Notes under the pieces: generated by a model
What the model saw: only the letters and a program-made list of their open reading frames with translations
The model's database searches: none
What the model was told of the DNA's origin: nothing
Position numbers and translations under genes: made by a program
Origin: Delphinus delphis
Taxonomy: Eukaryota > Chordata > Mammalia > Artiodactyla > Delphinidae
DNA: 64,000 nucleotides
Assembly (NCBI RefSeq): GCF_949987515.2
Contig: NC_082699.1
Coordinates: 75,488,281-75,552,280, forward strand
Direction of reading: 5' to 3'
In this document: positions 24,141-35,765 of the stretch, piece by piece
How the letters are laid out: every line of letters starts with the position of its first letter
How positions within the stretch are numbered: the stretch's first letter is position 1

Positions 24141-25435
24141 TATAATGAATTCTGTGCACAAAGACTGGAGACAAGCTCATTATTCGGAAACCACATATTG
24201 ACAATCCATTTTTTAACATTTCCTTATAATGATACGGGGGCCCTGGAACAAGGTGTTTCTGCTTACAGAAAACTCTGATGATATTTTTAAAATAGTGCTC
24301 ATGGTGGTAAGTATTTTAATGAAAACTTGTCCAGAAAAGAAGGAAAAAGGCCTCCTTGAATGTCTATTTTATTTTCTAAACCAGCTGGGCCTGGAAGGAT
24401 TTATTTTTGATTATTTTTTTCCCCAAGTACCAAAGTGTCTCCTACATTTATTATCCAGAGTGTAAGTTCTCCGAGGCAGGGAATTTTCAAAATTAGGTTG
24501 TTCACTGTATGTTAAATGCTAATAATTATATTCTTTCTTTCCTAAACTCCCTGGAGCGCTGCCAGCTGGGCCCAGAAGTGTAAGTGTGAAGCTCAAGTAT
24601 AGAAGCTGGGATGGGAAATATTTCAGGAAAGTAGAGCTAGTTGAAGCTTTGGAAGACGGCTGTGAAGAATACTTCTGCTTTGCTATTTCCAGCTTAATTT
24701 AGCAGCCTTGAGAAAATAGAGGAGATTTTCATCAGCGTTTTATTCCTCTGTGTTCACCAATACCAAGTGGTACAAGTAAAATTTAAATCCTTTCAGCTAC
24801 TACCTTGGTTAGAATCATTAACTACTTTAGTTTGAGTGGAATTATTAAGGCAGAATCTCTTGCTGACAGCCTACTGCCTCTCGTGGTATGGCTCAATCTT
24901 CCCGATATATGGATAGTTACTGCTGGCCCCGTGAATGCACAAAAAGGTGAAGGTCACACAGCTAAAAACTTACCTTGGCAAAATGTGACCTTTCTTCACA
25001 CTTTAAAGCCCATTTCAGAAACAGGTCACCACTCCTTGGCTGGGGCTAGGTCATTCAACACACGTCCTTTATTTCTAACAAATTCTATGCAACATACACA
25101 TGGCAAAATGCATTGATACATAGTGCACAATGGAAGCTCACTCATCAGCTTTCTTTTGGTACACAAGACATCACCATGCATAACAGGACCTGGAGTAGGA
25201 TGCATTGAACACCACATGAATTTTTTAATTAAAAAAAAAAGAATAGAACGGCTAAAACCTATTGTTTAAATGACAATATAAGAGACAAAGAAATGAATTA
25301 TTCGAAAGCTCCAGGACATGGAAAGCGACTGAAGAACATTAACTTTATTTTGGAGTATTCTGGTATTTAAAGTAAAGAGAGAAGCAAATTACTTAATAAT
25401 AAAAAAAAAAAGTTGAACATCAGTTTACCAGGAAA
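24141..25435. other. Unassigned DNA
   Basis: No named repeat. A 103-codon plus-strand frame (24805-25116) contains the MIR-like phrase 'gaaggtcacacagctaaaaa' and has no protein domain. Confidence 0.4.
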
Positions 25436-25446
25436 GATAAATGTGT

Positions 25447-25642
25447 TTTGGGTTTTTTTTTAAGATTTTTTTTGATGTGGACCATTTTTAAAATCTTTAT
25501 TTGTTACATTATTTCTTCTGTTTTATGTTTTGGTTTTTTGGCCCTGAGGCATGTGGGATCTTAGCTCCCCGACCAGGGATTGAACCTGCACCCCCTACAT
25601 TGGAAGGTGAAGTCTTAACCACTGGACTGCCAGGGAAGTCCC
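25447..25642 (-). mobile_element. Short tRNA-derived SINE, extended form, with target-site duplication
   Basis: The reverse complement starts 'gggacttccctggcagtcca' and carries 'gtggttaagacttcacc' and 'gggttcaatccctgg'-like B-box sequence, then a T/A-rich 3' part with 'gatttttt', 'atgtggaccatttttaaaat' and 'cttctgttttatg'. The duplicated 'gataaatgtgt' at 25436-25446 and 25643-25653 defines the insertion. Confidence 0.9.
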
Positions 25643-25653
25643 GATAAATGTGT

Positions 25654-26335
25654 GTTGAGTTCATACTCTGTAATATTTGGTGTGGATTTGTACAAAATTA
25701 CTATCATGGCATGTTGGGAGGAACAGTGATTCCAAATATTTGTGAATCCCATGCATTACCTAGAACTGCATTATTAGCCCCTCCCAATCGTGCTATGTGA
25801 TTGAAGGAAAGGTCTAGTTTCCTAAAGCTCTGTTTGAAAGCCAGATGTATCTCTCTACCTTTGTTTTTATCATCCCGATTTCTTCCCTGGTCATTTGTAA
25901 CCATCTCTCCGGAATACGGCTTCACCTCACACTTCCAGGTCCTGGGATGTCTGCTGTAATGTATGTCTCTCGTGACCTCTGCACACACCCACCATGTTGC
26001 TTAGATTCACCTTCATCTATGTTTCCAGTTTTTCTCCCACCTTTTCTCATATGAACCTTGGAAAGCTTCCTATCCACCATGTTTGGTTAATTTATATTGG
26101 GACCAAAAGAAATAAATCACTCTCCTTCAAAAGTCAAAGCTTCTAATAATCATGTTGGGTATAGTCACCTGCTTATATACCTGTAGATTCTGCATACATT
26201 TTATAGGACGGGGCAGGAAGCTTATATTTTCTTTGAGCTTTTACCAGGGATGGCCATAGAGGAGCAGTGAGTAGGTGAATGTGGGGGGGAAGTCAAACAG
26301 GCAGGACACTGAAGGTTACAAGAGGCCACACTCCA
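25654..26335. other. Unassigned DNA
   Basis: No gene or confident repeat. A minus-strand frame at 25704-25988 has no domain. Confidence 0.4.
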
Positions 26336-26339
26336 CTCT

Positions 26340-26945
26340 AGATGAGCAGCTGTCTTGGGTTGGAGGCCAGCCCCCTGTGCTTCAACTCTTCTGGTTGCAT
26401 CACTCTCCTGCTCAATGATCTTCTGTGTCCCTTTCTTAAGAATAAGACAAAATGTTCACACAACCTGAAAACCTTACAGTAATTTTTCACTTTCCGACTC
26501 TATAGCCCTTTGTTTCCCCTCTGGTCTTTCTGCTTAGCCCCTCATCTCCCTTTCATATCCTTCATGATACAATGTGTGCTGGTGCCTCAGGGCCTTTGCT
26601 CATGCTGTTGCTGCTATGAGTGGTCAATGAGATTCCCCTCTTCATCCAGTTTTTAGGCTTTAAGAATCACCTCAAACATAACTTCTTTAGGGAAATTGTG
26701 CTAATCCAACAAGGTCCCGCCTCCCCTTATATTCTCTCTCAGCAATCTATTACATTCTTTATAACATTTATCATCAATTATAATCATGTATTATTTGGAT
26801 GACTATTTTTTGCTGCTTTCCTCTGTACTCGAAGAATCAGGAAACCAGGGTTTATGTCGCTTTTAATCTCACAATTTTATCTCTGGCACCTAATACAAAA
26901 GAAGATTCCTTAAAATTTTTTTTAGTAAGTGAATAAGTGAACTCA
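26340..26945 (+). mobile_element. L2 LINE relic (C-terminal coding end and 3' UTR)
   Basis: In sense order: 'aatgatcttctgtgtccc', 'gcctcagggcctttgctcat', 'tttaagaatcacctcaaaca', 'acttctttagggaaattgtg' and near 26880 'ctctggcacctaatacaaaa', the familiar L2 layout. Too decayed to encode protein. Confidence 0.65.
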
Positions 26946-27009
26946 TTCGTAAGAGTGAAATATTAGGAGTTATTCAGGATCTGGGTGAGCTGATACATAT
27001 GGAAAAGAT

Positions 27010-27215
27010 TCAAACTCCCAGTCATGAGACCTTTAGTCAAATTCTGGACCTTCCACTTAATTTAAATGAAAGGACACTCCTATTCTCTCATCTGTAAAAG
27101 GAAGTGGTCATATTAAAGTATATTTTGGAATTTTGCCCTGATGATTAAGGAGCATCATATCTGTCATACAATAGGCATTCAATAAACATGTGTTGAATAT
27201 GTGAGCAAATGATTG
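27010..27215 (+). mobile_element. MIR SINE relic
   Basis: 'caaactcccagtcatgagac', 'tctcatctgtaaaaggaagt', 'gatgattaaggagcatcata' and 'aataggcattcaataaacat' give the MIR order from head to 3' end. Confidence 0.6.
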
Positions 27216-27241
27216 TATGAAAGTCTATTAAAATATCACTC

Positions 27242-27592
27242 TATGGAATCTAAAAATGATACAAATGAACTCATTTACAAAACTGGAATAGACTCACAGA
27301 CATAGAAAACTTACGGTTACCAAAGTGGAAAGGGGGGAGGGATAAATTTGGATTTTGAGATTAACAGGTACACACTGCTATATAAAATAGATATAATCAA
27401 CAAGGACCTACTGTATAGCACAGAGAACTATATTCAATATCAGTTAATAACCTATAATGGAAAAGAATCTGAAAAGGGATGCATATATTTATATATCTAT
27501 ATGTATATATACACATACACACGTGTAACTGAATCTCTTTGCTGTACACCTGAAACATTGTAAATCAACTGTACGGCAATAAAGAAAAAAAA
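27242..27592 (+). mobile_element. Cetartiodactyl L1 3' end
   Basis: Sense-strand L1 tail: 'ggaatctaaaaatgatac', 'ggggggagggataaattt', 'caaggacctactgtatagc', 'ctttgctgtacacctgaaac' and 'caataaagaaaaaaaa'. A TA/CA-rich expansion sits at about 27484-27522. The copy is severely 5'-truncated, with no coding part left. Confidence 0.88.
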
Positions 27593-30225
27593 ACGAGGGA
27601 AAAAATCAATAATATGAGCAAAAGATGAGGGCCAGGGATGTACTGATGGAGTCAATGAAAAGTCATGAAGAGAGCAGGACAATGAGTTGGAGAGAAAAGA
27701 TCACACTGACAGAGGAAAAACTAACTTTTCCCTATTTCTTTCTTAGAGGACATGAGAATTTAATGGCAGATTTCAGAACCCAAAGATATCAGTAAGGAGC
27801 TTAACATGTGTGTTATCTGAATGTTTCCCAACCTTGAAATCCCCATGGGAAGAAAAATAAAAGTCTCCAGACTTCCTCTTAAAAATCTCCCACGTAATTC
27901 TCGCGTGATCTGAGAAATCTGTATTAGCGACCTTGACCCCAGGTTGTTTTGACGACAGGCCATGTTGGGAAATCCCCATTTGGAAGGTGCTTGCTCTGGA
28001 ATGGGGCTCACCCCTGCAGCCACGTAGAGGAAGAGGACATTTGCAAACAGGGACTTTGGCAACGTGAAGCAAATTGGGGTCCATGAGGGGAGATTGATGT
28101 TATGTTGGCGAGATCTCCAAATGGAAAGCAGAGTCCATTCGAGTATCTGCATGCCATGCCCAGTTCTCCGCTCCCTAAATGTTCAACACTGGGCAGATGA
28201 CATAATTATTCTGAGCATCTATTACCTATAGCCAGGGGCACAAGGAAATAATACCTATTTCTCAGCGCTATTTTAAACTTTACCTAGATTACCCCACACA
28301 AATCACCCAGGTCAGTATCTATTATCTATTGTCACATAATAGATGCTCCTTGAGTGGCAACAAAGAGGAAGAAGAGGAAGAAAAGGGGAGAAGAATGAAG
28401 ACGAGGGAGAGGAGGTGTATCTCCTTCTGTTCCTCACTTCAGCATACTCCTCATAAAATTATTTTTCAAAAATTAAGTAACAGTGAAGGCGGTAGAACCC
28501 AAACAGGTGTCAAAGAGCAATTTTAAATCTCCATTTATGTATATATTCAGGCTACAAGGCAAGCCACAAACGTCTATTGATTTCCCTCCTCTGAAATAGA
28601 TGGTTTTGTTTAGCTCTGAAAAGTGAACAATTTTCCTGACACCTACCGCGTGTTTAACAGGTTTGGAATAATCTATATTTCATTAGGATGATGACTTATT
28701 ACGCCCAACATTCTGCTGTCTTGCACACTATTGATTTAGGGCAGTTTAGCACTTGTGTAGCATCTGATAAATTAGTCCCGCTCCGCAGTGCTGTGTTACA
28801 TACTCATCCCTCACTATATAACACTGGCCTCACATATTTTAGAAAACATCCATAGATGTGTTTTCTCGACAAGACCCTTCCTCTTCAAACCCTTCCACTG
28901 AAACAACCACTGTTTTTTTTTTATAATCACATAAAACTTTTAGATAAGAATGGGGCACCGCAATCAATATTCCCAGCATGATTTATGGGAGGAGAAAATA
29001 TTGCACTAAGTCCTCCCTGTAAATCCAGTGTGCAGAGTAGTTAGGGCAGTAATCCATCTCCTGGATATTCTAAATGGGACATTAATGGGCTTGAAAGGTA
29101 GAGGGGTCATGAATCACCTACCTGTGATGTAGGTAGTTAGAGACTTTATTAGAATGCTTCAAAGTGAGCTCTGCCTTCTACCCCTTCTCCCCACTCCCCA
29201 GTTTCCAGCCCATTCATCTTAACTCAGCGCTCCTTTTCTCGAAATGTTTGCCTTCTGTTCTGTTGAGCAGTCTAGTTCTCTGTATTCTGGGTGCAATATC
29301 TTCCCAAAAATCCTGGGGGATTTTAATTTGAATTTTGAAGCTCTTTTCTATTTCCTAATTTTTTCCCCCTCCAGAATTAGTTTTTCCACCATGGATTCTT
29401 CTCTCTTCTCTCAAATGTCTATGTAAGAATGGGGTTAGTATAGAGGTAACTTACAGGACTCTCCTCTTAAGTTCTCTAGCATAGTTGCATGTGCAAATTT
29501 ATAGGTTTTAGGAACATTGCAAAAGGCACCCTGATCACCTTATGCAGTCTTACTTGATGTCACGGATGTAAAATTTGAACAAAGTCTTTAAAAAAATGAT
29601 TCGGAAAACCTAGGTAGAAAAATGAGTATTCCAAACCAATACCTACTTAACTATTTAGAAACATAAAAAGGCATAGTGATTTCTAGGAACTCTAATGTAG
29701 TCACAACGTAGTTAGAGCACCGGACATACAGCTATCGACAGCAGGAGTGTGGAAAAAGAGATTGAGGAAAATTTGCAGACTTAAATATTCAATAACCATT
29801 CTCTGAGTGAATGAATATATGAGTTAATCATGCAACCAAACAAATCAATGAATAAACACTTTCTCTTCTTCAATTCCCATTGTTACAATCTTCTTCATAG
29901 ACACAGTGATTTTTGTTTGTTTTTTACTATTTGGTACTTTGAATATTTTTATTCCTACCATAGACTCCTAAAAAAGGAGTCAGAACAATTGTCTTACTCC
30001 GTCAAAGTTTGCTGACCTTTGATGCAATCGAGATCGATGTAGATTTTGATTTCTTTTAAACCACCTGATAGCCTTGATGTCCTCTAAGGTGATAATAATT
30101 AGGTCACAAATATTGCCACACTTATTCCCAACTCTTTACACCTTATATTCGATAAAATACTCTAAGCCAACACATCAGCTGGTCCTTTCAATTTATTAAT
30201 CCAAGAATCCATTTGTTTGAATGGA
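27593..30225. other. Mostly unassigned DNA with relic fragments
   Basis: 27820-27925 ('cccaaccttgaaatccccatg', 'ttaaaaatctcccacgtaat') is vaguely MER5A-like. 28195-28320 has MIR-like phrases ('ctgagcatctattacctata'). A 130-codon minus-strand frame (27760-28152) spans the MER5A-like piece and has no domain. The purine run near 28365-28415 is low complexity. Confidence 0.4.
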
Positions 30226-30395
30226 AGCTGTAACAGCACTGCTGTTAAAGCCAGATGGATAGCTCACCCTAACAGTCAGAGGCGGCAGCACCTTGCCTAG
30301 CACAGGGACTTTCTGCTTTTCACCCACAGATGGGGGGAAGTGGCATTTCCTATCTGGGAGCTCTACAACCTGAGAGTCCTACCCTGAAGCCACTT

Positions 30396-30398
<3 letters not shown>

Positions 30399-30426
<28 letters not shown>
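30399..30426 (+). repeat. (A)28 tract
   Basis: Twenty-eight uninterrupted A bases, preceded by unique-looking GC-moderate sequence ('cctaccctgaagccacttagc'). It looks like the tail of a retrotransposed sequence, but I find no AATAAA close upstream and no matching duplication of the downstream 'gttactaag'. Confidence 0.9.
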
Positions 30427-30429
<3 letters not shown>

Positions 30430-31060
30430 ACTAAGAAAATAAAATACCTAGCATTTTTACTCCCTTTTATATCGATATCTTCTGTAGAAGGAAGGCCTAG
30501 GCATAGAAGTCTTATGATAGGGAAGCTTTATTTAGATAAACTTTTCATTAATTTATAACTTATCTGACTACTTTTATAGACTTGGCAACAACTTCTGGTT
30601 TGTACCTGCAGTCTCCTAATTTTGGTATTTTACTTGGAATCTGAATCCTTTCTACTCAGACCCAACACACCACAACAGCAGATCTGCTTTGAATTTTGTG
30701 TTTTAGAAGTAAATCCAGGTATTTCAGGAGTTTAATGCTGGATGTTCATTTGAACAAAATACCCCCAAGAAATTAAACCTATGAATCATGTAAGATAAAA
30801 TTTCTATCATTTGTTCGGAAGTGAATTGAGACGAATATCAGTGTATTGATAACGAACGTCACAAATTCATTATCAGATGCAATGTTGAACTTTATTTCTT
30901 TAGTTATAACAGGGATGTTTTAAACAAACCCTTAGTCACTGAAGCTCTAAGTTTCAATTTTACAGATAATTAACTTTCACACAACAGTATCTTCTGTAAT
31001 TTTTTGCTCATAGGTTGATTGATTGATTTTTCTGTGCATTGACTTTAGTTATTTATCTAT
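30427..31060. other. Unassigned AT-rich DNA
   Basis: Nothing recognised. Confidence 0.4.
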
Positions 31061-31064
31061 GTAT

Positions 31065-31275
31065 TAAATGCATAACTAGTGCCAGGCATCTTCTAAATGC
31101 ATCATAGATATTATTTAATCATTTGATATAAAAACTTATAAGAAAGGTGCATTATATGCCTATTCTATAGATGAAGAAATTCAATCGTAGATAGTGTATT
31201 TGGCCAAGGTCACACAGTGAGTAAGTGGAGAAATAAGGATCCAGGTTTTTAAGTCCTGATTCATAACCATAATAC
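31065..31275 (-). mobile_element. MIR SINE relic
   Basis: Plus-strand order 'actagtgccaggcatcttc', 'catcatagatattatttaat', 'ctatagatgaagaaattc', 'tggccaaggtcacacagtga' and 'ggatccaggtttttaagtcc' is a clear reverse-complement MIR. Confidence 0.75.
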
Positions 31276-32335
31276 TAGCCCATAATATAATCACACATTA
31301 TACCATGTGTTCTATTATAATCCAGTTATACTTTTAATGATAGTCTCAAAGCTCTCTTTTAGGTCAATATAATTTGTTTTTTATTCCTTATGATGGAATT
31401 TTATAGTATCTTATAGTATCGTATCTAAAACTATCTTCTTAGAAAAGTGCTTTTCTATAACCCCAGGAAGGATCCCAAGACAGAGGAGCTAAGAGTTAAG
31501 CTCCAGAGACTGGTTTCTGGTCTTAAGGTTTCTGACCTTGTTTCAACCACAGTAGCCCTCCTTCTCACGAGCTTTGTGATTTTGGATTTTAATTGTCACA
31601 AAATCAGAGTCTTTTAGCAATTTAAAAATGCTTTTGAAAAGCACTATTTTAATCTCTTCTTTTGTAGGATTAATGTTACCAGTGTCTTCAACTGTTCCTC
31701 ATGAGAGATAGTTCCCCAAACACTGTCCACTCTATTAACTTTTCTCAGCTTGTGATCGAGCCTGTCAATACCCCACTGTAAACGGAAATTTCTCAAGTAA
31801 TAGTTTGCACATTTTGTGTGTTGGAGTGGCAGGGATTAGAACTTCCCCACGATTGAACATTCTCCTAAAAATATTTATTTGTCTGCTTTGCTTTTTAGCA
31901 TTGCATCCACAAATAAGGTCATTGGAGACATTCCTAAATATCCTGATTTGGCTGAAAGCTACACAAAGATCTCAGCATTATTCTTGAGCTAACAATACAG
32001 TAATACTTCCCGAATGTGTCTACTAGGTTCACCCTAGTTAGAGCAGAGTCAGGAACAATGAGAGATAAGGCTGTCAAGAATGCATAAAGGAGATGGATCA
32101 TTAAAATTACCAGGAGCCCGGGATGCACAGAAGGGCTATTTAGGTTTTACAAGAGGATTCGTAATATTTGGAACCTGTAATGAATCGGAAATAAAGTGAG
32201 CACAAGATTTGAAATCTTGAGTTTTGAGGGAAGAAGAAAGAACAAAAAAAAAATTACAAACAAAGATACATTTGTTCTGGTTTTGAAAATATTTGCCTAC
32301 AGAGTTATATTTCTCAGTGTTTTTTTTTTTTTTTT
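31276..32335. other. Unassigned DNA
   Basis: No gene or named repeat. It ends in a T run at about 32322-32335. Confidence 0.4.
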
Positions 32336-34320
32336 ATGTAGATTTGAGTCACTGTCTAGTGTTTTTTCTTCCCAGCCTGCAAAACCCCCTTTAACATTTG
32401 TTGTAGGGCAGGTCTGATCACAACAAAATCTCACTTTTTGCCTGAGAATGTCTTAATGGCTCCTCGTAATTTGAAGGATAGTTTTGCCAGATATGGAATT
32501 CTTTAGTTGTCAGCTCTTTTTCCTTCAGAAATTTCAATAAATCATCCAGCTGCCTTCTGGCCTCCATGGTTTCTAATGAGAAACGTTTTGTTAATTTTTT
32601 TGAGGGTTCCTTGTACCTTATGAGCTGCTTCTCTCCTGCTGCTTTGAAAGGTCTTTGTCTCTGTCTTCAGCAGTGTGAGTATGATGTGCTTTGGCGTGGG
32701 TCTCTTTGAGTTTATCCTGCTTGCAATTTGTTCAGCTTCTTGTACATGGAGATTAACGTTTTCACCTATTTTGAGAAATTTGTAACCATTATTTCTTCAA
32801 ATATTCTTCCTTCCTCTCCCTCCTCTCCTTCTGGAACTTCAAGAGTGTGTATGTTGGTGTACTTGACGGTGTCCTACAAGCCTTTTAGGTTCTGTTCAGT
32901 TTTCTTCATTTTATACCAGGCTGTTGAAAGCACTATAGGCAGGGCATACAATATCCACTTGGGGCAATTCTTGGATAGTTTCTCCTATTTCCTTATGTCC
33001 CCCAGGCAAATTATTCTGTTTGACAATAATAATCGTTTGCAGAGGCAGTAGACTTGCTGGTTCCCGGTTGGTGGTGTTTCCCCTGAGCACTGGTATGATT
33101 ACTCTGACCCAAAGGCAGAATTCACTGATGGAGATTTACAGAGTTTGCCCTAGCATGGTATCAGCTCAGTATGTTCTCTGGTATTGGAGAGAGAAAGATC
33201 AATTCCCAGGGTCAGAGGCTCTTCCTGACTGTAGCAATTTGTCCCTCAAAAGGAGGGCACAGAGGGGACCAGGAAATTTCTGAAGGTTACCATGTATACG
33301 TTAGAATACATTCAGCTCCAGTATCAACCAGAGACATCTCCTTTTGCTTATTTCTGTGGGGCCAGTGAATAGTGAGGTTAACATGAGGCCTCTGGTCCCT
33401 CCAATGGATCGTGTGGAGGCAATCTTGGCCTGCATCCTATGCTCATGGGAGGCTCCCAACCCCACCTAGAGGCCACTTGCCAGCCCAGGATTTCCCCCAC
33501 GGATGCCTCTTTCCCAAGACCCATCTCTCCATCTCATCTGTTGTTGGTTCACAAACTGGCCCCCATACAGGGAGGACAAGGAGAGATGGAAGAAAGAGGC
33601 AGCGACTCCAGATGGGAAGGTGGCAGGTTGAATAAGCAGGAAACTTGCATACCAGGCTCATCTTGGTTCACAAGACAAGTACATCCCTGCACCCACCCAA
33701 AGGGATCTTCAAAGTTTATAGTGAGGCCTTATCAGGGTTCAGTCCGGGACACCAACCAGATGGTCTCAACCACACAAACTGTCTCAAGGCTGCGTCCTTG
33801 AGAACCACCCCATGGTGGGGACTGTGGGAAGCACACACATTCCAAGGACAGGGGACAAGGGGAGGAGCCTCCCATACCCAGGTCCAGGTCTCAGGCCAAC
33901 CAGAGGTCACGTCCTTTCTGTGATCTCCTCCTACGTATTAGCCTTCACCCCCTGCTCTCACAGAGCCTCCAGATCAGCAGGGGTTGAGAGCCCAGAGTCA
34001 GCTTCAGTCTTTCCTGAGCATGTGTGTGGCTTTCTCGATTCCTGGAATATTCTGGAAGTTTTCAAAACCCTTGCAGAATCTCATCCCCTAACCTTTTCCT
34101 CCCAGGCTTCTGGGTTCATCAGTTGTTGCACCAACAGCTCTCTGTCCCCTCCAGCAAAGCAGCTAGGATAGCAGCCTATAAATGTTTTCCACAAATGCCT
34201 CCTCTCACTCTGCAGGACCCGTGGCACTTGGCTAGTTTCAAGTTATTCTGAATAATGCCAATCCATTTGAGCCAGTCTAACAAAGGGCCACCAGAAAGTC
34301 CGAAAAAATCATTTATTCCA
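32336..34320 (-). mobile_element. Old L1 5' UTR, minus strand
   Basis: The plus strand reads as the reverse complement of an old L1 5' region: 'gttgtagggcaggtctg', 'gaatgtcttaatggctcc', 'gaaggatagttttgccagat', 'ctgccttctggcctccatgg' and 'gtttctaatgagaaacg'. From about 33000 it becomes GC-richer, as L1 5' UTRs do, and extends to the SINE insertion. Open frames here (up to 120 codons, some on both strands) are not coding. The far end is uncertain. Confidence 0.75.
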
Positions 34321-34433
34321 GGGCTTCCCTGGTGGCGCAGTGGTTGAGAGTCTGCCTGCCGATGTAGGGGACACGGGTTCGTGCCCCAGTCCGGGAGAGG
34401 CCACAACAGTGAGAGGCCAGCGTACCGCAAAAA
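34321..34433 (+). mobile_element. CHR-type SINE with 84-base internal deletion and 19-base target-site duplication
   Basis: Starts with the normal head ('ggcttccctggtggcgcag') and B-box ('ggttcgtgcc'), then jumps from 'cagtccggga' directly to 'gaggccacaacagtgagagg'. Compared with the copy at 19401, the segment between the two CGGGA motifs is gone. 'aaaaaatcatttattccag' is perfectly duplicated at 34303-34321 and 34434-34452. It lies in old L1 5' UTR sequence. Confidence 0.95.
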
Positions 34434-34452
34434 AAAAAATCATTTATTCCAG

Positions 34453-34674
34453 TTCTTTGTGAATGAGGCCCCTTCTCCTCCCTCCAGTGCTGTGAAGGCA
34501 TGGTATCTTCATGGCTATCGCTTAACTTGATTGTGGAAGATAGGGCTGGAGTAGGTAAAAATGCCACAAAGCTCACTGTTCTTACCAAGAATTAGCCTCT
34601 TTTTAAATTTTAATTATTTTCCAATAAAATAGAGGTTCCTTGGGTGGTTCCAAGTCTCCGATTCATTTCCAGAC
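34453..34674. other. Probable end of L1 5' UTR, otherwise unassigned
   Basis: Continues the flanking sequence after the SINE for an uncertain distance. AT-rich after about 34590. Confidence 0.35.
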
Positions 34675-34676
34675 TA

Positions 34677-34987
34677 CAGTTGGTCCTCTGTATCTATCCA
34701 TAGCTTCTGCATCCATGGGTCCACATCTGCAGATTCAAGCAGCTGGGGGTCAAAAATATATTTGTTTAAATCCAGAAAGTTCTAAAAAGCAAAACTTGAA
34801 TTTGCCATGGGCCGCCAAGTAGTTACGTAGCATTTACATTGTATTAGGTATTATAAGTAATCCAGAGATGATTTAAAGTATACTGAAGGATATACATAGG
34901 TTTATATAAGGGACTTAAGCTTCCGTGAATTTTAGTATCCGCAGGAGATCTTGGAACCAATCCCCTTCAGATACAGAGGGATGATTG
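34677..34987 (-). mobile_element. MER2 (Tigger-type) DNA transposon
   Basis: Terminal inverted repeats 'cagttggtcctctgtatc' and 'gatacagagggatgattg', with TA dinucleotides at 34675-34676 and 34988-34989, are the signature of a Tc1/mariner-class MITE. The internal 'gtagcatttacattgtatta', 'ggtattataagtaatcc' and 'agagatgatttaaagtata' are MER2-specific as I recall them. Non-autonomous, with no transposase. Confidence 0.92.
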
Positions 34988-35149
34988 TACCAAAAAAGTT
35001 GAGGTTTTTCCTGGATTTTTTTCTCCTGTTTTATCACTGCTTTTATGAGAGAGAAGAATGCGGCATTCCTAGCACCACCATTTTCACTGGCATCCAGCCT
35101 TCATTCCTTGGCAAAGAAAAGAGCCGTAAAAGAGAAAGAGAGAGAATCG

Positions 35150-35296
35150 TAACAGTGCTGCACACTGAAAACACAGCGATCTGCTTCCTGTTTCTCTCAG
35201 GCTGCCATGGCCGAGACCGTGGTTGAGACCGTGGCTGACCCTGAGGAGTCTCTGCAAGAAACAAGGCTGTCTAGACCAGTTTCATCCTTGTTTTAA
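35150..35296 (+). other. Exon-like segment with 29-codon reading frame
   Basis: A pyrimidine tract ending 'ctgtttctctcag' (35188-35200) is a good 3' splice-site candidate. Six bases later an ATG at 35207 sits in a strong start context (gctgccATGg) and opens a 29-codon frame to TAA at 35294-35296, beginning MAETVVETVADPEE. The frame contains a near-tandem 12-base repeat (gagaccgtgg). I do not recognise the protein. It may be chance or a retrocopy fragment. Confidence 0.2.
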
Positions 35297-35765
35297 TTAA
35301 TGAATTTTATTATATTGTTTTAAAGGCCTAGCATAATTTCATCATTATAAAAATAATACAAACTCATTACAGAAACTCTGTAAGATGCACACATTTGGAA
35401 AGAAATTAAAAACAATTACACTGAATAATTAACTATTATTCCTAGTTAAGCACCATTCTTTCTGTCCTTCTGTTTACAGAGTCAGGGTTCTCACTACACC
35501 TAGGTTTGTACGCTACTTTATTTTATGTTGGCCAGAGCATTTCCTGTGCTATTAAACCTGTGCTATTAAATTTCAGCGGGTTACTATATTGGATATAATA
35601 TTATGTTGCCATTGAAGAACAGTCATCCTAAAAACAATCTAGTCTTATACATACATATTATGGCGGGATAATATTCAATTTGTGCATATCATATAATGAT
35701 TTGATCATTTCGCTTATATCATATATTTAGAACATCCCTATTGTTTTGATTATTAAAACTAGCAT
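35297..35765. other. Unassigned AT-rich DNA
   Basis: Nothing recognised. Confidence 0.4.

Noticed and set aside
27760..28152. 130-codon minus-strand open frame
   Set aside because: No domain or coding-like composition, overlaps a MER5A-like relic, and a second long frame overlaps it in another phase.
33439..33801. 120-codon frame in GC-rich DNA
   Set aside because: Lies in old L1 5' UTR sequence, and frames are open on both strands at once.
35085..35110. Short similarity to actin coding sequence ('tccagccttcattccttgg')
   Set aside because: Fewer than 20 matching bases with no continuation on either side; chance is the simpler reading.
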